64,000 bases of DNA from Gari tellinella (GCA_922989275.2 OV277868.1:46126216-46190215), one strand, 5' to 3'; positions 19,750 to 30,262 are shown, counted from the first letter of the stretch. The notes: a model not told the origin generated them from the letters alone. Numbers and translations: made by a program.

Positions 19750-19956
19750 CATTCTTAAAGCAGGTTAAAAGTAAAGTAGAATGCGCCTCAATGCACATTC
19801 TGCTTTACTTTCAGCCTACTTTAACCTATTTTCTGCTAGGACATAGAAAATATTTCTTATGATAAATATTCATAACTAAATAAAATGGAAATATTTTCTT
19901 TAGTGGAGGAATAAATTAAAGGTATAAAAATGCCTATTTATGGGGTAATGGGTTAA
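19750..19956. mobile_element. Family C MITE, left end truncated
   Basis: It begins inside the left stem (CTTAAAGCAGGTTAAAAGTA) and ends TATTTATGGGGTAATGGGTTAA. Confidence 0.8.
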
Positions 19957-20078
19957 CAAGATCAATTAATATTCATTTGTACTATTTATATGGAGGAGTA
20001 GGGGTGTTTTCAGACTGTTCGGCGTAGGAAAAACTTAAGTGTACAATGTAAATGCACACCCACCGTGAGAAAAATTCA

Positions 20079-20322
20079 GGTGCCCGTTTCATAAAACTTC
20101 GTATGACAAATGTTTTCGTAAGTCAGGTTATAAAAATCTCAATTATTAATTATTTCTCCATCTAATCCTGTCTTGTGACATCTTTTTGGAATCGTCTTGA
20201 AAAGAAGATTCCAAAGAGATGTCACAAGACAGGATTAGATATAGAAATCAGAAATTAAATGTATTTTAAAGTTTTGACTTACAACAACATTTGTCGTAAG
20301 AAGTTTTATGAAAAGGGCCCCT
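20079..20322. mobile_element. Family B MITE
   Basis: GGTGCCCGTTTCATAAAAC to GTTTTATGAAAAGGGCCCC. The central palindrome is TCTTTTTGGAATCGTCTTG and complement. Inner arms are TAATCCTGTCTTGTGACAT. Confidence 0.84.
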
Positions 20323-20425
20323 GGATCCTCACATATTTATTCTTATTTATTCACTTGTCATGTACAGTGAAATTTTAGAAAACAGGATTCCCGAAAATCG
20401 GAAGTCTTTGAAACACTTTCAAATT

Positions 20426-20651
20426 TCTGGGGTCCATCTTGAAAAAGGTTGTACGACAAATGTTGTCGTTAGTTTGATTATAAAATTCTCAATTATTATT
20501 TATTTCTCTTTCTTATCCATTCTTGTAATATCTCTTTGGAATCGTCTTGAAGAGACGATTCCAAAGAGATGTCACAAGAATGGATTTAGGACATATTTTA
20601 AAGTTTTGACTTACAACCAATTTTTGTTGTACAACGTTTTGTAAGACGCCT
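20426..20651. mobile_element. Family B MITE
   Basis: The same inner palindrome, TCTCTTTGGAATCGTCTTGA and complement. The outer part is GGTTGTACGACAAATG versus TTTTGTTGTACAACG. Confidence 0.82.
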
Positions 20652-20780
20652 AACAGTTGTTCTTCTTTTTTACCAATCATTCAATGAAAAGGTATAAAGA
20701 GCTCATAGGACAGACAGGACAAACTTTGTGCATTACTCTTATCCTGCATTAACCAACTACTACTGGAAAAATGTGGCATA

Positions 20781-20991
20781 CAGTAAAACCTCTCTATTAC
20801 GACCATTAAATTATGTTAATATTATAAGTATTTAATTTAAGACAGGTGACCGCTTAAAGCAAGGTTACAGTAAAACATAAAGCTCCTTCAGGAGCTTTCT
20901 GTTTTACTGTAACCTTGCTTTAAGCGGTCACCTGTCTTTTATACAATCAATAAGCATTTGTTTTAGCGGTTGTAATAGAGAGATTTTACTG
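20781..20991. mobile_element. Family D MITE (CAG...CTG, TA flanks)
   Basis: CAGTAAAACCTCTCTATTAC to GTAATAGAGAGATTTTACTG with TA on both sides. The central hairpin is AAAGCTCCTTCAGGAGCTTT, with outer stem GACCGCTTAAAGCAAGGT. Tc1/mariner-like ends and target. Confidence 0.9.
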
Positions 20992-21178
20992 TAATTCTTT
21001 GATTTCACCCTGTTTCAAGCTGTCTACTATCTTCAGAAGGGGCAAGGGTTCCTTGGGTGATCATAATAGGGTTGTACTTGTTTGTAAATATATTTGCTGC
21101 CTTTATTAAATTGTTCAATTAACAACTTGACAGCTGATCTATTCTTTCTTTGTGTTCAATTGTAAATGTGATATTAAC

Positions 21179-21367
21179 AGAAATCCAGATAAGGTGGGTG
21201 TTTTAAACACAAACATGTTCATTTTTAACCAGATTGTAGGGTGTGACTACTCATTAGAAGTGTCTCAAAGAGATGATTCAAATGAGTCGTGATAATATAG
21301 GTTTTGGTAAAGATATTTAGAAGAAAAGGTTGTAATGTTTATTTTACTCACTCTTATCTGGATCCTT
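21179..21367. mobile_element. Family A MITE, diverged
   Basis: AAATCCAGATAAGGTGGG to CTCTTATCTGGATCC. The inner palindrome, with ACTCATTAGAAGTGTCTC, is decayed. Confidence 0.75.
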
Positions 21368-21462
21368 ATGTGTATAAAGAAGTTATAATACATGGTTGTT
21401 TTAAGATGCTTCCTTGATGTTGTTGTCTTTGTTAAGAAGCCTATCTAACCCATTGAACCAGG

Positions 21463-21813
21463 GCTGCCATAAGTTGATCATAAAAATCCTAAGATTTCAA
21501 ATTTTCAATTTTTCAGACGTAATTTTACTAATCGTACCTTTACCCCATAGTCTGTTTCTTGTTTTGAAGACACATGGCTGATTAAAACAGGTTGAAAGTA
21601 AAGCAGAATGCGCCTTAAGGCGCATTCTGCTTTACTTTCAGCCTGTTTTAAGCTACCATCTGCTAGGATAAAAATTCGAAGACTTAGGAAAAATCCGGAG
21701 AAATGGCCGCATTTAAGGCGCATTCTGCTTTACTTTCAGCCTGTTTTAAGCTACCATCTGCTAGGATAAAAATCCGAAGACTTAGGAAAAATCCGGAGAA
21801 ATGGCCGCAGCCC
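21463..21813. mobile_element. Family M element containing a C-like hairpin and a 98-bp tandem duplication
   Basis: Starts CAGGGCTGCCATAAGTTGAT and ends ATGGCCGCAGCCCTG. Inside is a family C-like stem (GAATGCGCCTTAAGGCGCAT). The right side is duplicated with period 98 (TTAAGGCGCATTC at 21615 and 21713). Relatives are at 30073-30262 and 51241-51448. Confidence 0.78.
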
Positions 21814-22104
21814 TGTTGAACATAACTTACCTGAATAAGTATCCATTACAATCAGATTAACAGCGTAAAGTATGCTTATCCTTTGCAAACAGTGGAGACT
21901 CGGGACTGATAGTTTATCCAGGACCCCATGACCAGGGTCTGCACCTTATTGTCAATTTTGCAATAAATTGTAAAAAAAAACCCAACCTCAAACGGTAAAA
22001 CACTGGATTAGACTTTACATTAAACTGGATTTGTCCATTTTAAATTTCGGTGGTCAATGTATGAACAATAAAACTGTTATTGTATGACCATTCAACAAAG
22101 GCAC

Positions 22105-22390
22105 CCATTTTTAGCTCGCCTGAGCAGAAGTCTGGTGAGCTTTAAAAATCACCTTTTGTCTGCCGTCCGAGCTTTATTGTCTTCTGACATTTAATTTAAT
22201 TCTTGTTTACCCTGCCAGATTCTTCTTTTTTTTTATCTGCCATCAACTATTTCTTTTTCCTATTATAAATATACATTGTAACATGTTCCAAATAGGATTA
22301 TTTTAACATGTCTGTTTATAATAGGAAAAAGAATAGCTTATCAATAATGACCATATCATTTTATAGCCATCCAGATTAACCCTTTACCCC
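22105..22390. repeat. TTAGCTCGCCTGAGC repeat start with short inverted repeat
   Basis: TTTTTAGCTCGCCTGAGCAG matches the start of the repeat at 10037. About 22250-22335 holds an inverted pair around TTTCCTATTATAAAT...TTTATAATAGGAAA. Confidence 0.55.
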
Positions 22391-22605
22391 ATAGCCTGTT
22401 CTTGATTGAATATAGGTGACCATTTAAAGCAGGTTGAAAGTAAAGCAGAATGCGGCTGGCACAGTCTGCTTTCCTTTTAGACTTATTTAAACTACCACCT
22501 ACTAGGATATGGTGAACATTCATTATCGTAAAAAATGGAACTATTTCCTTTAATGAAGGAATACATGTAGATCTACATTAAAGGCATAGAAAGGTGTGTA
22601 ATGTT
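22377..22605. mobile_element. Family C MITE, diverged, upstream of MTFP1
   Basis: TTAACCCTTTACCCCATAGC start and stem GTTGAAAGTAAAGCAGAATG. The right side is decayed and has no clear terminus. Confidence 0.7.
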
Positions 22606-22902
22606 ATAAGCTTTAGTTTTTCGGATTGATTGCCATTTATCTGCATAGAGAGATAATTTAAAGAATTAATATTTGATATTCGCTGTAAAAGGAGAAAATG
22701 AGAAACCCCTCGTTTGGACTGAATTTGTTGTTAGTGTAAATTGTCAAACTTGAGCGGTCAGGCCGCATTTCATTTCAGCTTTTACCAACAATGGTCCAGG
22801 TTTTAGTGTATTTAATCATCTGGTTCCCAAAAATCTGATCGGAAACCAGTCTTGACCTTGGCCGGCCGGTGTAACCGGTGTTAATGTCAACAAACAGGGA
22901 GC

Positions 22903-22969
22903 ATGGCTGAGGACGACACAATCCGTCGCAAGCCTGATCCGCTGAGAGACCCGCCGTTACGTTATTTAG
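22903..22969 (+). CDS. MTFP1: MTFP1 exon 1, residues 1-23
   Basis: Encodes MAEDDTIRRKPDPLRDPPLR followed by YLG across the junction. The donor is TTAG|gtgagc. This is the only copy; it lies outside the tandem duplication. Confidence 0.9.
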
Positions 22970-25900
22970 GTGAGCAGGGTTTTGTCTGGAACTTATTTCG
23001 AATGAGGGTCAAAGCGGCCCAGATCCAAAACAGCCCTGAAATGGCCCATTAAATAAGTCCCTTTTGGAAGTTAAATGCTTGGAGAGGTGCGGTGAACTTT
23101 ATGCAACAGACAGGTTCGCGGCGATACCAACAGACTGCGACCAATCTCAATCCAAAATCCACAACTAAGATACACATAATCTTACATGAGAGAAATTTAC
23201 CGAAGAGGAACTTACACACCAGAGACCATTACTCACCATTGAGTCATTTACTCATTAGTCGTTCTTGACGGCGTGACATCATCAGCTACTCCTGTGACAT
23301 CAGGTGTCCCACAAGGAACCGTGCTAGGTCCCCTCTTGTTCCTGGTCTATATTAATGACCTCCCAGGAAGAGTTACATCAACTGCACGCCTCTTTGCAGA
23401 TGATTGCCTACTTTATAGGACCATAACCTCTGACAAAGATACGAAGGCACTACAGGATGACTTGGACCGGTTACAAGAGTGGGAACAGGAGTGGCTGATG
23501 GCATTCAACCCAGACAAGTGCGAGATGATCCGCATCACCAACAAACGAAAACTCACACAAGGCTCATATTCCATCCATGGCCAAATTCTGAAACAGATAC
23601 CGACAGCTAAATACCTAGGCATGACCATCGATAGTAAATTATCCTGGAACAACCACATCGACAGTGTAGCCAAGAAGGCAAATGCCACAACAGCCTTTCT
23701 CCGCAGAAACGTGTCAACATGCCCACAGAACATAAAGGAAACATGCTACAAATCCCTGGTCAGACCCCAACTTGAGTATGCTGCCACAGTTTGGGACCCG
23801 AACACTCAATCTAACATCTCAAAGTTGGAGAAGGTGCAACGTAGAGCAGCCCGCTTCTGTACAGGCGACTACCACCAGACAAGCAGTGTATCAACGATGA
23901 TGAAAAAGCTAGGATGGGAGACCTTAGAATCCCGCCACCAAGTCGCCAAAGCTGCCATGATGTTCAGGGTAGTAAACCACCTGGTCGACATCAACGCCAA
24001 TCATGTACTGATTCCAGCCGGGGTCCACACCAGAGGCCATGCCAACCGCTTCTTGGTGCCATTTACGAGCATAAACTCCTACAGATTTTCCTTCTTCCCA
24101 TCCGGTATCCGCCTATGGAACAGTCTTCCGGAAGAGGTCGTCATCTCCCCATCCCTCTATGTCTTCAAGACCAGGATGGGTGAGCTGTGTATATAACTCT
24201 GGAGCAACGTATCTTTTAGCCTGATTTTAACCGTTTGTTTTTCCCCTCACCATGATGTAAATAGTCACGATTGTGCGACGATGCTCCAGAGGAGTCATGC
24301 ACATTAACCGGAAGAAGAAGAAGAAGAGTCCGTTGATTGAAGATTGAAGATATGATGGCAAGGGTTTAGAATTAATCCCCATTTAAGATTAGGGTAAAGG
24401 TAAACTTTAGAATCATTCCGCAGGTCTATTTGGTATTTTCGTAGAAGTTAACTGGCCATCTCTTGTGACATTAACCTGGCCATTTATTGTGACTTTTATC
24501 TGACCATTTCTTGTGACATTAATCTGGCCATAAAAATGACATTTTTAGTGGCGGACTAATTGTAAAAGTGCTCCCCTTTAATTACTATAATTCACATTTT
24601 TACGGAATCCTCTCGACTAGGATGTGCAATAAAACAGGTTTTCCTGAGTTTTTCCATTATATTGTAATTCGTTCTTCTTCCAAAAAATGTCTATGTAACC
24701 AGGGTTTTTAAACGATAAAGACGTTTTGCGGGTTCAATCAATTTATAACTAATTCTATCCAAAACAGCCTGAAACAATATGAATGATATAAATATCACAG
24801 ACTTAAGGTAACAATGAATATTTAAGTCAATACAGTAATTCCAAGATTTCCGTTGCTTGCTAAACAAGCTAAATAGTAACAGCCGAATTAAACAGTTTTC
24901 TAAATACAACTTACCAGGCTATGGCACATTAAATAAATTTAATAAATGTTGACTCTAGTATATATGGAAGTAGGTGTTGACACCAAGACATCTAAAATAC
25001 GAGTGCCGGGTTAGCGCTGTCAATTAATTACGTGGCTGTTAAAGCGGGAAGATGGGATGATAGGAAATTAAGTGCATGTGCAAAGTGACAACACCCTCTC
25101 TCAGAACCTGTCTTACAACTCTCACTCGCGCAAACATACGATGGGTTGCATGGTAGATCTACATGGACAGAAATAACGTAGTATGATACAAGGAAACCTG
25201 GTCAACATCTATATAAATATATCTGAAAACAATACAATGCAATCTGAAATAACGTTACAATAGTGAGTACCAAATAGCAAGACCCATCAATACAAACATT
25301 CAATCTTTGTAGACACAGTGATACACTGTAACAAACTGCCAGACAGCATAGTGCATGCTTATTCCGTAGAGGCTTTCAAGACAGCCCTACGAGATCATCA
25401 CCAATAATACGGCGTCTCTTCTTACCGATCATGTAAAAGCCTTTATAGGATTCTATGACATATTGATACAGATTGATACAGATACAGATTACAACTCTTA
25501 GGCTCAAAAAACCTGTTTTTTCAAATATTTATATATTTTGTTTTGTTCAAACTAAATAAGCCACTTGCAGAGAAAGGGATTCCGAGATACCACGGATGGC
25601 ATGGGCGTTAACCGTTTTACTTATTAATAAGTTCCAAAGGTTCATTTGCTTCCCTTTTTGTTATAAGCTAAAGGCATGCCCTGATGCTCTTGTGTGTACA
25701 TGCATGTACATGCATGTACAGTCTACCCTGCTAAATAGATCTAGCAACCACTCTAAATTAGTGACGGCATAATGAATGAGAGAATTCTGCTAGGATATAT
25801 GAAATATTTCTTATAGTTCATATTCATGACTGCATAAAGTCTATTTTCTTGAGTGGAGGAATTAATTAAATATGTAACAAGGCATATCTGTTGGGTAAAA

Positions 25901-27068
25901 GATTAACCCATTACCCCATAGCCTGTTTCTAGTTTTGAAATAAGTTGACCACTTAAAGCAGGTTGAAAGTAAAGCAGAATGCGCCTTAGGGCGCATTCTG
26001 CTTTACTTTCAGCCTGCTTTAAGCTACCGTCTACTAGGATATATGTATAAAACATTTTTCTTAGGTATATAATTATGTTATGACTTTATAAAGTGGTACT
26101 ATTTCTTCAGTAGGGGAATAGATTAAAGGCGTAAAAAGGCGTAATTATGGGGTTTTGGGTTAATTATTGTCTGTTGACCATTATTTCCTTGTACAATGTT
26201 TTAGACTTCTATCTTGAAAGAGTAATACATGTACTCCTGTTTGACTGTCCCTTCAATATCTTAATGTTTATGTCTTTAAGGTTATGCTAACGAGGTTGGA
26301 GAAGCATTTAGATCACAAGTTCATGTGAATGTGGTAAAAGCAAGCTATGGAGTGGCCACGTGTTATGTTGTGGCAGATGCAATACACAAAGGCATGGCAG
26401 CTTCTAAGGTAATGTAGAAAGAATACTTTACAATTTCAATGGATTTTAGGATTTTTGGGTGAAGTAATCTTCTGGTTTTCTTACTGTATTTTATCTATTG
26501 ATTGTGTGAGGAAAGATTATCTATTGATTGTGTTCTAGCAGATGGTAGCTTAAAGCAAGCTTAAAGTTAAGAAGAATGCCCCTTAAGGGGCATTCTTCTT
26601 TACTTTCAGCCTGCTTTTCGTGGTCACCTGTCTTCAATTTTAATGTTCACCTGTCTTCAATAATAGGAACTGGCTATGGAGTAAATGGTTAAAATGCCAA
26701 CATTATTTGCATCTCTGAGTTAGGTTCTCTTGTACTTGTAGATACAATATGCCAACCAGGAGGAAAAGATCTATAGGATGCGCTGGGCAGTGTTTGACAC
26801 GCTAGTATGGCAGGGACTAGCTACTGTTATAATTCCAGGATTAACTATCAACAGGATCTGTGCTGCAAGCAACTTTATGTTGAAGAAGACAAGATTCCCT
26901 GTGCAAATACAGAAATGGATTGCTACCGCTGCTGGGCTTATATCTATACCGTTTATCATAAATCCTATTGACAGGAGTGTAGACGCCTTGGTTGAGGCAA
27001 CTTTACGAAAGGCGATGAGGACGAAACCGGACATGGACAACGTTATAACTCATTCAAGAAATGATTAG
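22903..27068 (+). CDS. MTFP1: MTFP1 / MTP18, mitochondrial fission process protein 1
   Basis: Three exons, 22903-22969, 26281-26408 and 26742-27068, total 522 nt and encode 173 residues, close to the 166 of the human protein. MTP18-family proteins are small multi-pass inner-membrane proteins that promote mitochondrial fission. Family marks are RYLGYANEVGEAFRS, SYGVATCYVVADAI, FDTLVWQGLATVIIPGLTIN, RICAAS, KWIATAAGLISIPFI and NPIDRSVD. The start ATG has the context GGAGCATGG. All junctions are GT-AG and in frame. Intron 1 (3.3 kb) carries a truncated LINE and the left edge of the 6.8-kb duplication. A candidate AATAAA is at 27297-27302. Exons 2-3 are repeated 6818 bp downstream. Confidence 0.94.
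23250..24327 (+). mobile_element. 5'-truncated non-LTR retrotransposon, reverse transcriptase C-terminus
   Basis: An open frame runs to TAA after GELCI (stop 24194-24196). It carries VTSGVPQGTVLGPLLFLVYI, then NDLP, FADDCLLYR (catalytic FADD), KYLGMTIDSKLSWNNHID, the YKSLVRPQLEYAATVWDP thumb motif, and the end motif RFSFFPSGIRLWNSLPEEVV. This is the arrangement of CR1/Jockey-type LINEs. The 3' end is a (GAA)n tail at 24310-24327. The frame is clean, so insertion into MTFP1 intron 1 may be fairly recent. Endonuclease and N-terminal RT are absent. Confidence 0.9.
25290..25500 (+). mobile_element. LINE 3' tail with (GATACA)n
   Basis: Reads LPDSIVHAYSVEAFKTALRD and then HHQ-stop (stop near 25407), the typical last residues of CR1/Jockey-like LINE ORF2, followed by a GATACA-rich tail. 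The same family is on the minus strand at 51441-52430. The second duplication unit has it at 32108-32318. Confidence 0.82.
25903..26163. mobile_element. Family C MITE, intact
   Basis: TTAACCCATTACCCCATAGC to TATGGGGTTTTGGGTTAA, with hairpin AGAATGCGCCTTAGGGCGCA. It is preceded by a right half of another C copy (25786-25906), sharing the TTAA region. Duplicated at 32721-32981. Confidence 0.87.
26281..26408 (+). CDS. MTFP1: MTFP1 exon 2, residues 23-65
   Basis: Acceptor TGTCTTTAAG, donor AAG|gtaatg. Encodes YANEVGEAFRSQVHVNVVKA and then SYGVATCYVVADAIHKGMAA SK, including the first membrane segment. Confidence 0.94.
26537..26693. mobile_element. Family C MITE in MTFP1 intron 2, left end truncated
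   Basis: TAGCTTAAAGCAAGCTTAAA stem, centre GCCCCTTAAGGGGC, right end CTATGGAGTAAATGGTTAA. It ends about 50 bp before exon 3. Duplicated at 33355-33511. Confidence 0.78.
26742..27068 (+). CDS. MTFP1: MTFP1 exon 3, residues 66-173
   Basis: Acceptor GTACTTGTAG, stop TAG at 27066-27068. It holds the VIIPGLTINRICAAS and NPIDRSVDALVEATLRKA motifs and two further hydrophobic segments. The antisense frame 26771-27040 is a shadow. Confidence 0.95.
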   Translation: MQYANQEEKIYRMRWAVFDTLVWQGLATVIIPGLTINRICAASNFMLKKTRFPVQIQKWIATAAGLISIPFIINPIDRSVDALVEATLRKAMRTKPDMDNVITHSRND

Positions 27069-27111
27069 GTTAGATATATAATGTTAACCCTCTCCTCCAC
27101 AAAAACACCAC

Positions 27112-27236
27112 TTAACCCTATGGTATGACTACTCATTAGAATCGTCTCTTTGAGACGATTCTAATAAGTAGTCATACCATAGGGTTTGATGCAGATGCAG
27201 ATTTTAATTTCTGAAATACTCTTCTTATCTGGGGCC
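27112..27236. mobile_element. Family A MITE, left terminus lost, palindrome core in TTT orientation
   Basis: Arms CCTATGGTATGACTACTCAT and complement, core CGTCTCTTTGAGACG (27144-27158), right end CTTATCTGGGGCC. One arm mismatch (ACTCATTAG versus CTAATAAGT) marks left and right. Confidence 0.85.
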
Positions 27237-27328
27237 ATGTGAAAGACTGCTCATATGATGCTTTAATACTATTTTCTCTATAGTAAAAAAAACTCAAATA
27301 AAAAATTTGGATCCTAAACAAATGATTA

Positions 27329-27580
27329 GTTAGCACATTCAAACCTAGCGAGCCGACGAGTTTACTCATCATTTACAAACAGTATACCTGTTAGGATTAC
27401 ACTTGTCCTATGCAAACAGTGAAGACCCTGGTCATCCTTTAAGACTTAGAGCCCTCTGATCAGAGGCTGCACTGTTTGTCAATTCGAAATATATTGTTAA
27501 AATCAACCTGTAATAGTATAAGATGGACTAGACTTTGAAATTTGAATTGTCCATTAAAAGTTTCAGGGGTGAATGAAGTT
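27329..27580. mobile_element. Family F MITE
   Basis: GCACATTCAAACCTAGCGAG start, AAACAGTATACCTGTTAGGA, hairpin partly altered (CATCCTTTAAGACTTAG), right end AAAGTTTCAGGGGTGAATGA. Duplicated at 34147-34398. Confidence 0.78.
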
Positions 27581-27627
27581 CATCACACAAGTTCTTCAAT
27601 CTTTTATATGCTGAAGTTTTCATATGG

Positions 27628-27824
27628 ATCAGGGCTCCAGATAAGAGAGAGTAAACGAAACAAATCCAACATTTTCTCACTCATTTTAGCACCAAATCCT
27701 ATGGTGTTACTACTCATTAGAGTCGTCTCTTTGAGACGATTCTAATGAATAGTGACACCATACGGTTTAATGCAGAAATAAAGATTAAAGTTTTCAAAAT
27801 ACTCCCCTTATCTGGAGCCCTGAT
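27628..27824. mobile_element. Family A MITE, full length
   Basis: ATCAGGGCTCCAGATAAG to CTTATCTGGAGCCCTGAT, core CGTCTCTTTGAGACG. The duplicated copy at 34446-34642 has the same core orientation. Confidence 0.9.
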
Positions 27825-28251
27825 GGACTGTTCCATTTTTTGAAAAATGACTTGTTTATGTTGATTTCTTGAAGAGTTTTAGGAAAAATGTTTCAGAAAA
27901 TAAGGCACATTCTGCTTTACTTTCAGCCTGCTTTAAGCTACCATTAGATTGGAAATCAAAAAAATAATCTTATGATACATAGTCATGACTGAATTATGAC
28001 TGAAAATTAAAAAATACATCTATAGAGTATCTATTGAGTAAAGGGTTAAGAGGCAGACTTACACTGTTTGCAAAACATACACACTGGATTCCAGCATAGA
28101 AATGGTGAAAGTAATAAGTCACTAGTTACATACAAAAAGTTAAAATACTAAGTTCTTTCATAGATTGACTCATAAACAAACTAGGCAAATTGAACTGTAA
28201 GGTAACAAATTGTATCCGTGTTGAGTTTATAGTTAAATGGTGAAAGATTTG

Positions 28252-28860
28252 TGTAAGCAGTCCGGACAGCTCAGACAGATTAGCACTTATCTTGTAAGTG
28301 AGGGGTTCCGGATTCGAGTCCCGGTCTGGCTTCATATATTTCTCACCTTGTTACATTATGTTCTTTCAGTTTATGTCTATATTAGTTTTAAAGGAGGAAT
28401 AAACTAAGGTTGAATGTACATTAGTAGTTAGGGGGTTGCAGTTAACTTGTTAGGTGTTGTTATTCTTTCGAAATGCTCATCATGTAAGTGAGGGGTCGCG
28501 GTTTGAGGTCTGGCTTCATATATTTCTCACCTTGTTACAATACCATATGTTCTTTCAGTTTATGTCTATATTAGTTTTAAAGGAGGAATAAACTAAGGTT
28601 GAATGTACATTAGTAGTTAGGGGGTTGCAGTTCACTTGTTAGGTGTTGTTATTCTTTCGAAATGCTCATCATGTAAGTGAGGGGTCGCGGTTTGAGGTCT
28701 GGCTTCATATATTTCTCACCTTGTTACAATACCATATGTTCTTTCAGTTTATGTCTATATTAGTTTTAAAGGAGGAATAAACTAAGGTTGAATGTACAGT
28801 AGTAGTTAGGGGGTTGCAGTTCACTTGTTAGGTGTTGTTATTATTTCGAAATGCTCATCA
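28252..28860 (+). repeat. Three tandem units of about 190 bp, the first headed by a tRNA-like sequence
   Basis: Units start near 28294, 28484 and 28673 (GTAAGTGAGGGGT). Each has CTTCATATATTTCTCACCTT, CTTTCAGTTTATGTCTATAT and GGAGGAATAAACTAAGG. Only the first has the upstream tRNA-like part: a D-arm-like AGCTCAGACAGATTAGCA, an anticodon-like stem-loop CTTAT-CTTGTAA-GTGAG (anticodon TGT) and a T-arm-like GGATTCGAGTCC. The acceptor stem is imperfect, so I call it SINE-like or a tRNA relic rather than a tRNA gene. Confidence 0.72.
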
Positions 28861-28929
28861 TTCCATAAACAGTAAAACCTCTCTATTGTAGCTACCTCAA
28901 AGACAGTAGTATTTAGGACAGGTGACAGC

Positions 28930-29155
28930 GTAACCCATTACCCCATAAAATGCCTTTATACACATTTTTTTGTCTTCCTCCTCATTAAACAGTCATAAAT
29001 ATGCAACATTATTTTCTTTATCCTAGCAGTTGGTATTTTAAAGCAGGCTGATAGTAAAGCAGAATGTGCCTTAAGGCACATTCTGCTTTACTTTTAACCT
29101 GCTTTAAGGGGTCACCTTTCTTCAAAACTAGAAATAGGCTATGGGGTAATGAGTT
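28930..29155. mobile_element. Family C MITE nested in family D
   Basis: GTAACCCATTACCCCATAAA to GGCTATGGGGTAATGAGTT, hairpin AGAATGTGCCTTAAGGCACA. Duplicated at 35748-35973. Confidence 0.83.
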
Positions 29156-29189
29156 GAAGCAAGATGCAGGTTTTCACTCATTTTGCTTT

Positions 29190-29711
29190 AAAGAGGCTCG
29201 CAACTGGATTTAGCATTAAAAATAGTGATTTGTAAATATATGTCAAATGCTAATATAAATGGGTAAGATTTAGTTTTGGATAATAAATTCTGTTAAAAAA
29301 TGCATTTCAAAAAAAAAGAAAGAAGAAGCTATGGTGGGATTCGAACCCGTGACCATCCATGCGGAGACAAACATGAAAACAAAGGCAAACGCCTTTACCC
29401 ACGTTGTTACTGGCGCTCTCTATCTATATGGTAGCGAATAAACATACTTCATTGGTAGCGATTGATAGTACATATTCGGCTCGGGTTTATGTCTGAGCCT
29501 GTGTAGAGAAGCAACAACAACAACTATACCGTTAGCTAACGCTATAGAAAAACTACGGAAAATACCTAAAAAAAACTAAGATTCGGTGACGATTATTTTG
29601 GACTGATCATATTTTTTTAATGTCAGAAGCCAAATAATGCCACAAATTTGCTTTTATTTGAGTATTTTATTTTATTTTGACAAGTACACCATCCGGTTGC
29701 GAGTCCCTTTA
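29190..29711 (-). mobile_element. Family E terminal-inverted-repeat element with tRNA-like segment
   Basis: Ends AAAGAGGCTCGCAACTGGAT and CATCCGGTTGCGAGTCCCTTT. Inside, on the minus strand (about 29418 to 29330), are an A-box-like GTGGGTAAAGGCG and a perfect B-box GGTTCGAATCC. Also present are GGCTCGGGTTTATGTCTGAG and a (CAA)n-like AGCAACAACAACAACTATAC. Second copy at 40241-40783; duplicated at 36008-36529. Confidence 0.85.
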
Positions 29712-30072
29712 AGCAGTCACCTGTCTTAAACATCTTGTTAAGTGGTTGTAATAAAGGGATGTGCGTCATTGTGCATGTACTACAAAATGTATAGTTAACA
29801 AATGTGTTTAACAGAGATAATTATAGATCTACTTGGATTTTTTCATCTGATTTTGAAGAAAATATATCCTTGATAGGAGAAAGGCCTTTGGTATCTGTGT
29901 GTGCACACAATGCAGACCCTGTTAAATCACTGTATATTTGTAAAACTGCATGTGATCAAGGTTTACATTATTGGTCAGTGTTCAACATTTGTGACTGTAT
30001 TATGCAAACAAAGTATAGACTCTTTACATGTTATAATTTTGTAATAATTTATTATTTGTTTTCAGTACTTTT

Positions 30073-30262
30073 CAGGGCTGCCATAACTTGATCATGAAAA
30101 ATCCGAAGATTTCTAATTTTTCTACTTTTCAAGTGTGTTTACTCAAAGCCTGGTTGAAAGTAAAGCAGAATGTGCCATAAGGCACATTCTGCTTTTCTTT
30201 CAGCCTGCTTTAAGCTAGGATAAAAATCCAATGATTTAGGAAAAATCCAGAGAAAAAGTAGT
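30073..30262. mobile_element. Family M element with C-like hairpin
   Basis: CAGGGCTGCCATAACTTGAT start, stem AGCAGAATGTGCCATAAGGC, and AAAATCCAGAGAAAAAGTAG at the right. Duplicated at 36891-37080. Confidence 0.7.

Larger units (their letters stand above)
28870..29765. mobile_element. Family D MITE interrupted by family C and family E elements
   Basis: Left end CAGTAAAACCTCTCTATTGT. The right part is GCAGTCACCTGTCTTAAACA and TGGTTGTAATAAAGGGATG. A C copy (28930-29155) and an E copy (29190-29711) lie between them. Duplicated at 35688-36583. Confidence 0.7.

Noticed and set aside
23413..24183. ORFs in other frames over the LINE (23413-23733 minus, 23914-24183 plus)
   Set aside because: Shadows of the reverse-transcriptase frame.
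26771..27040. Antisense ORF opposite MTFP1 exon 3 (and its copy at 33589-33858)
   Set aside because: A shadow frame; the sense strand has the MTP18 motifs and correct splice sites.
28252..28330. A functional tRNA-Thr(TGT) gene
   Set aside because: The acceptor stem has mismatches, the T-stem has an A-C pair, and it heads a repeat unit, so a SINE-like relic is more likely. Covariance scoring would settle it.
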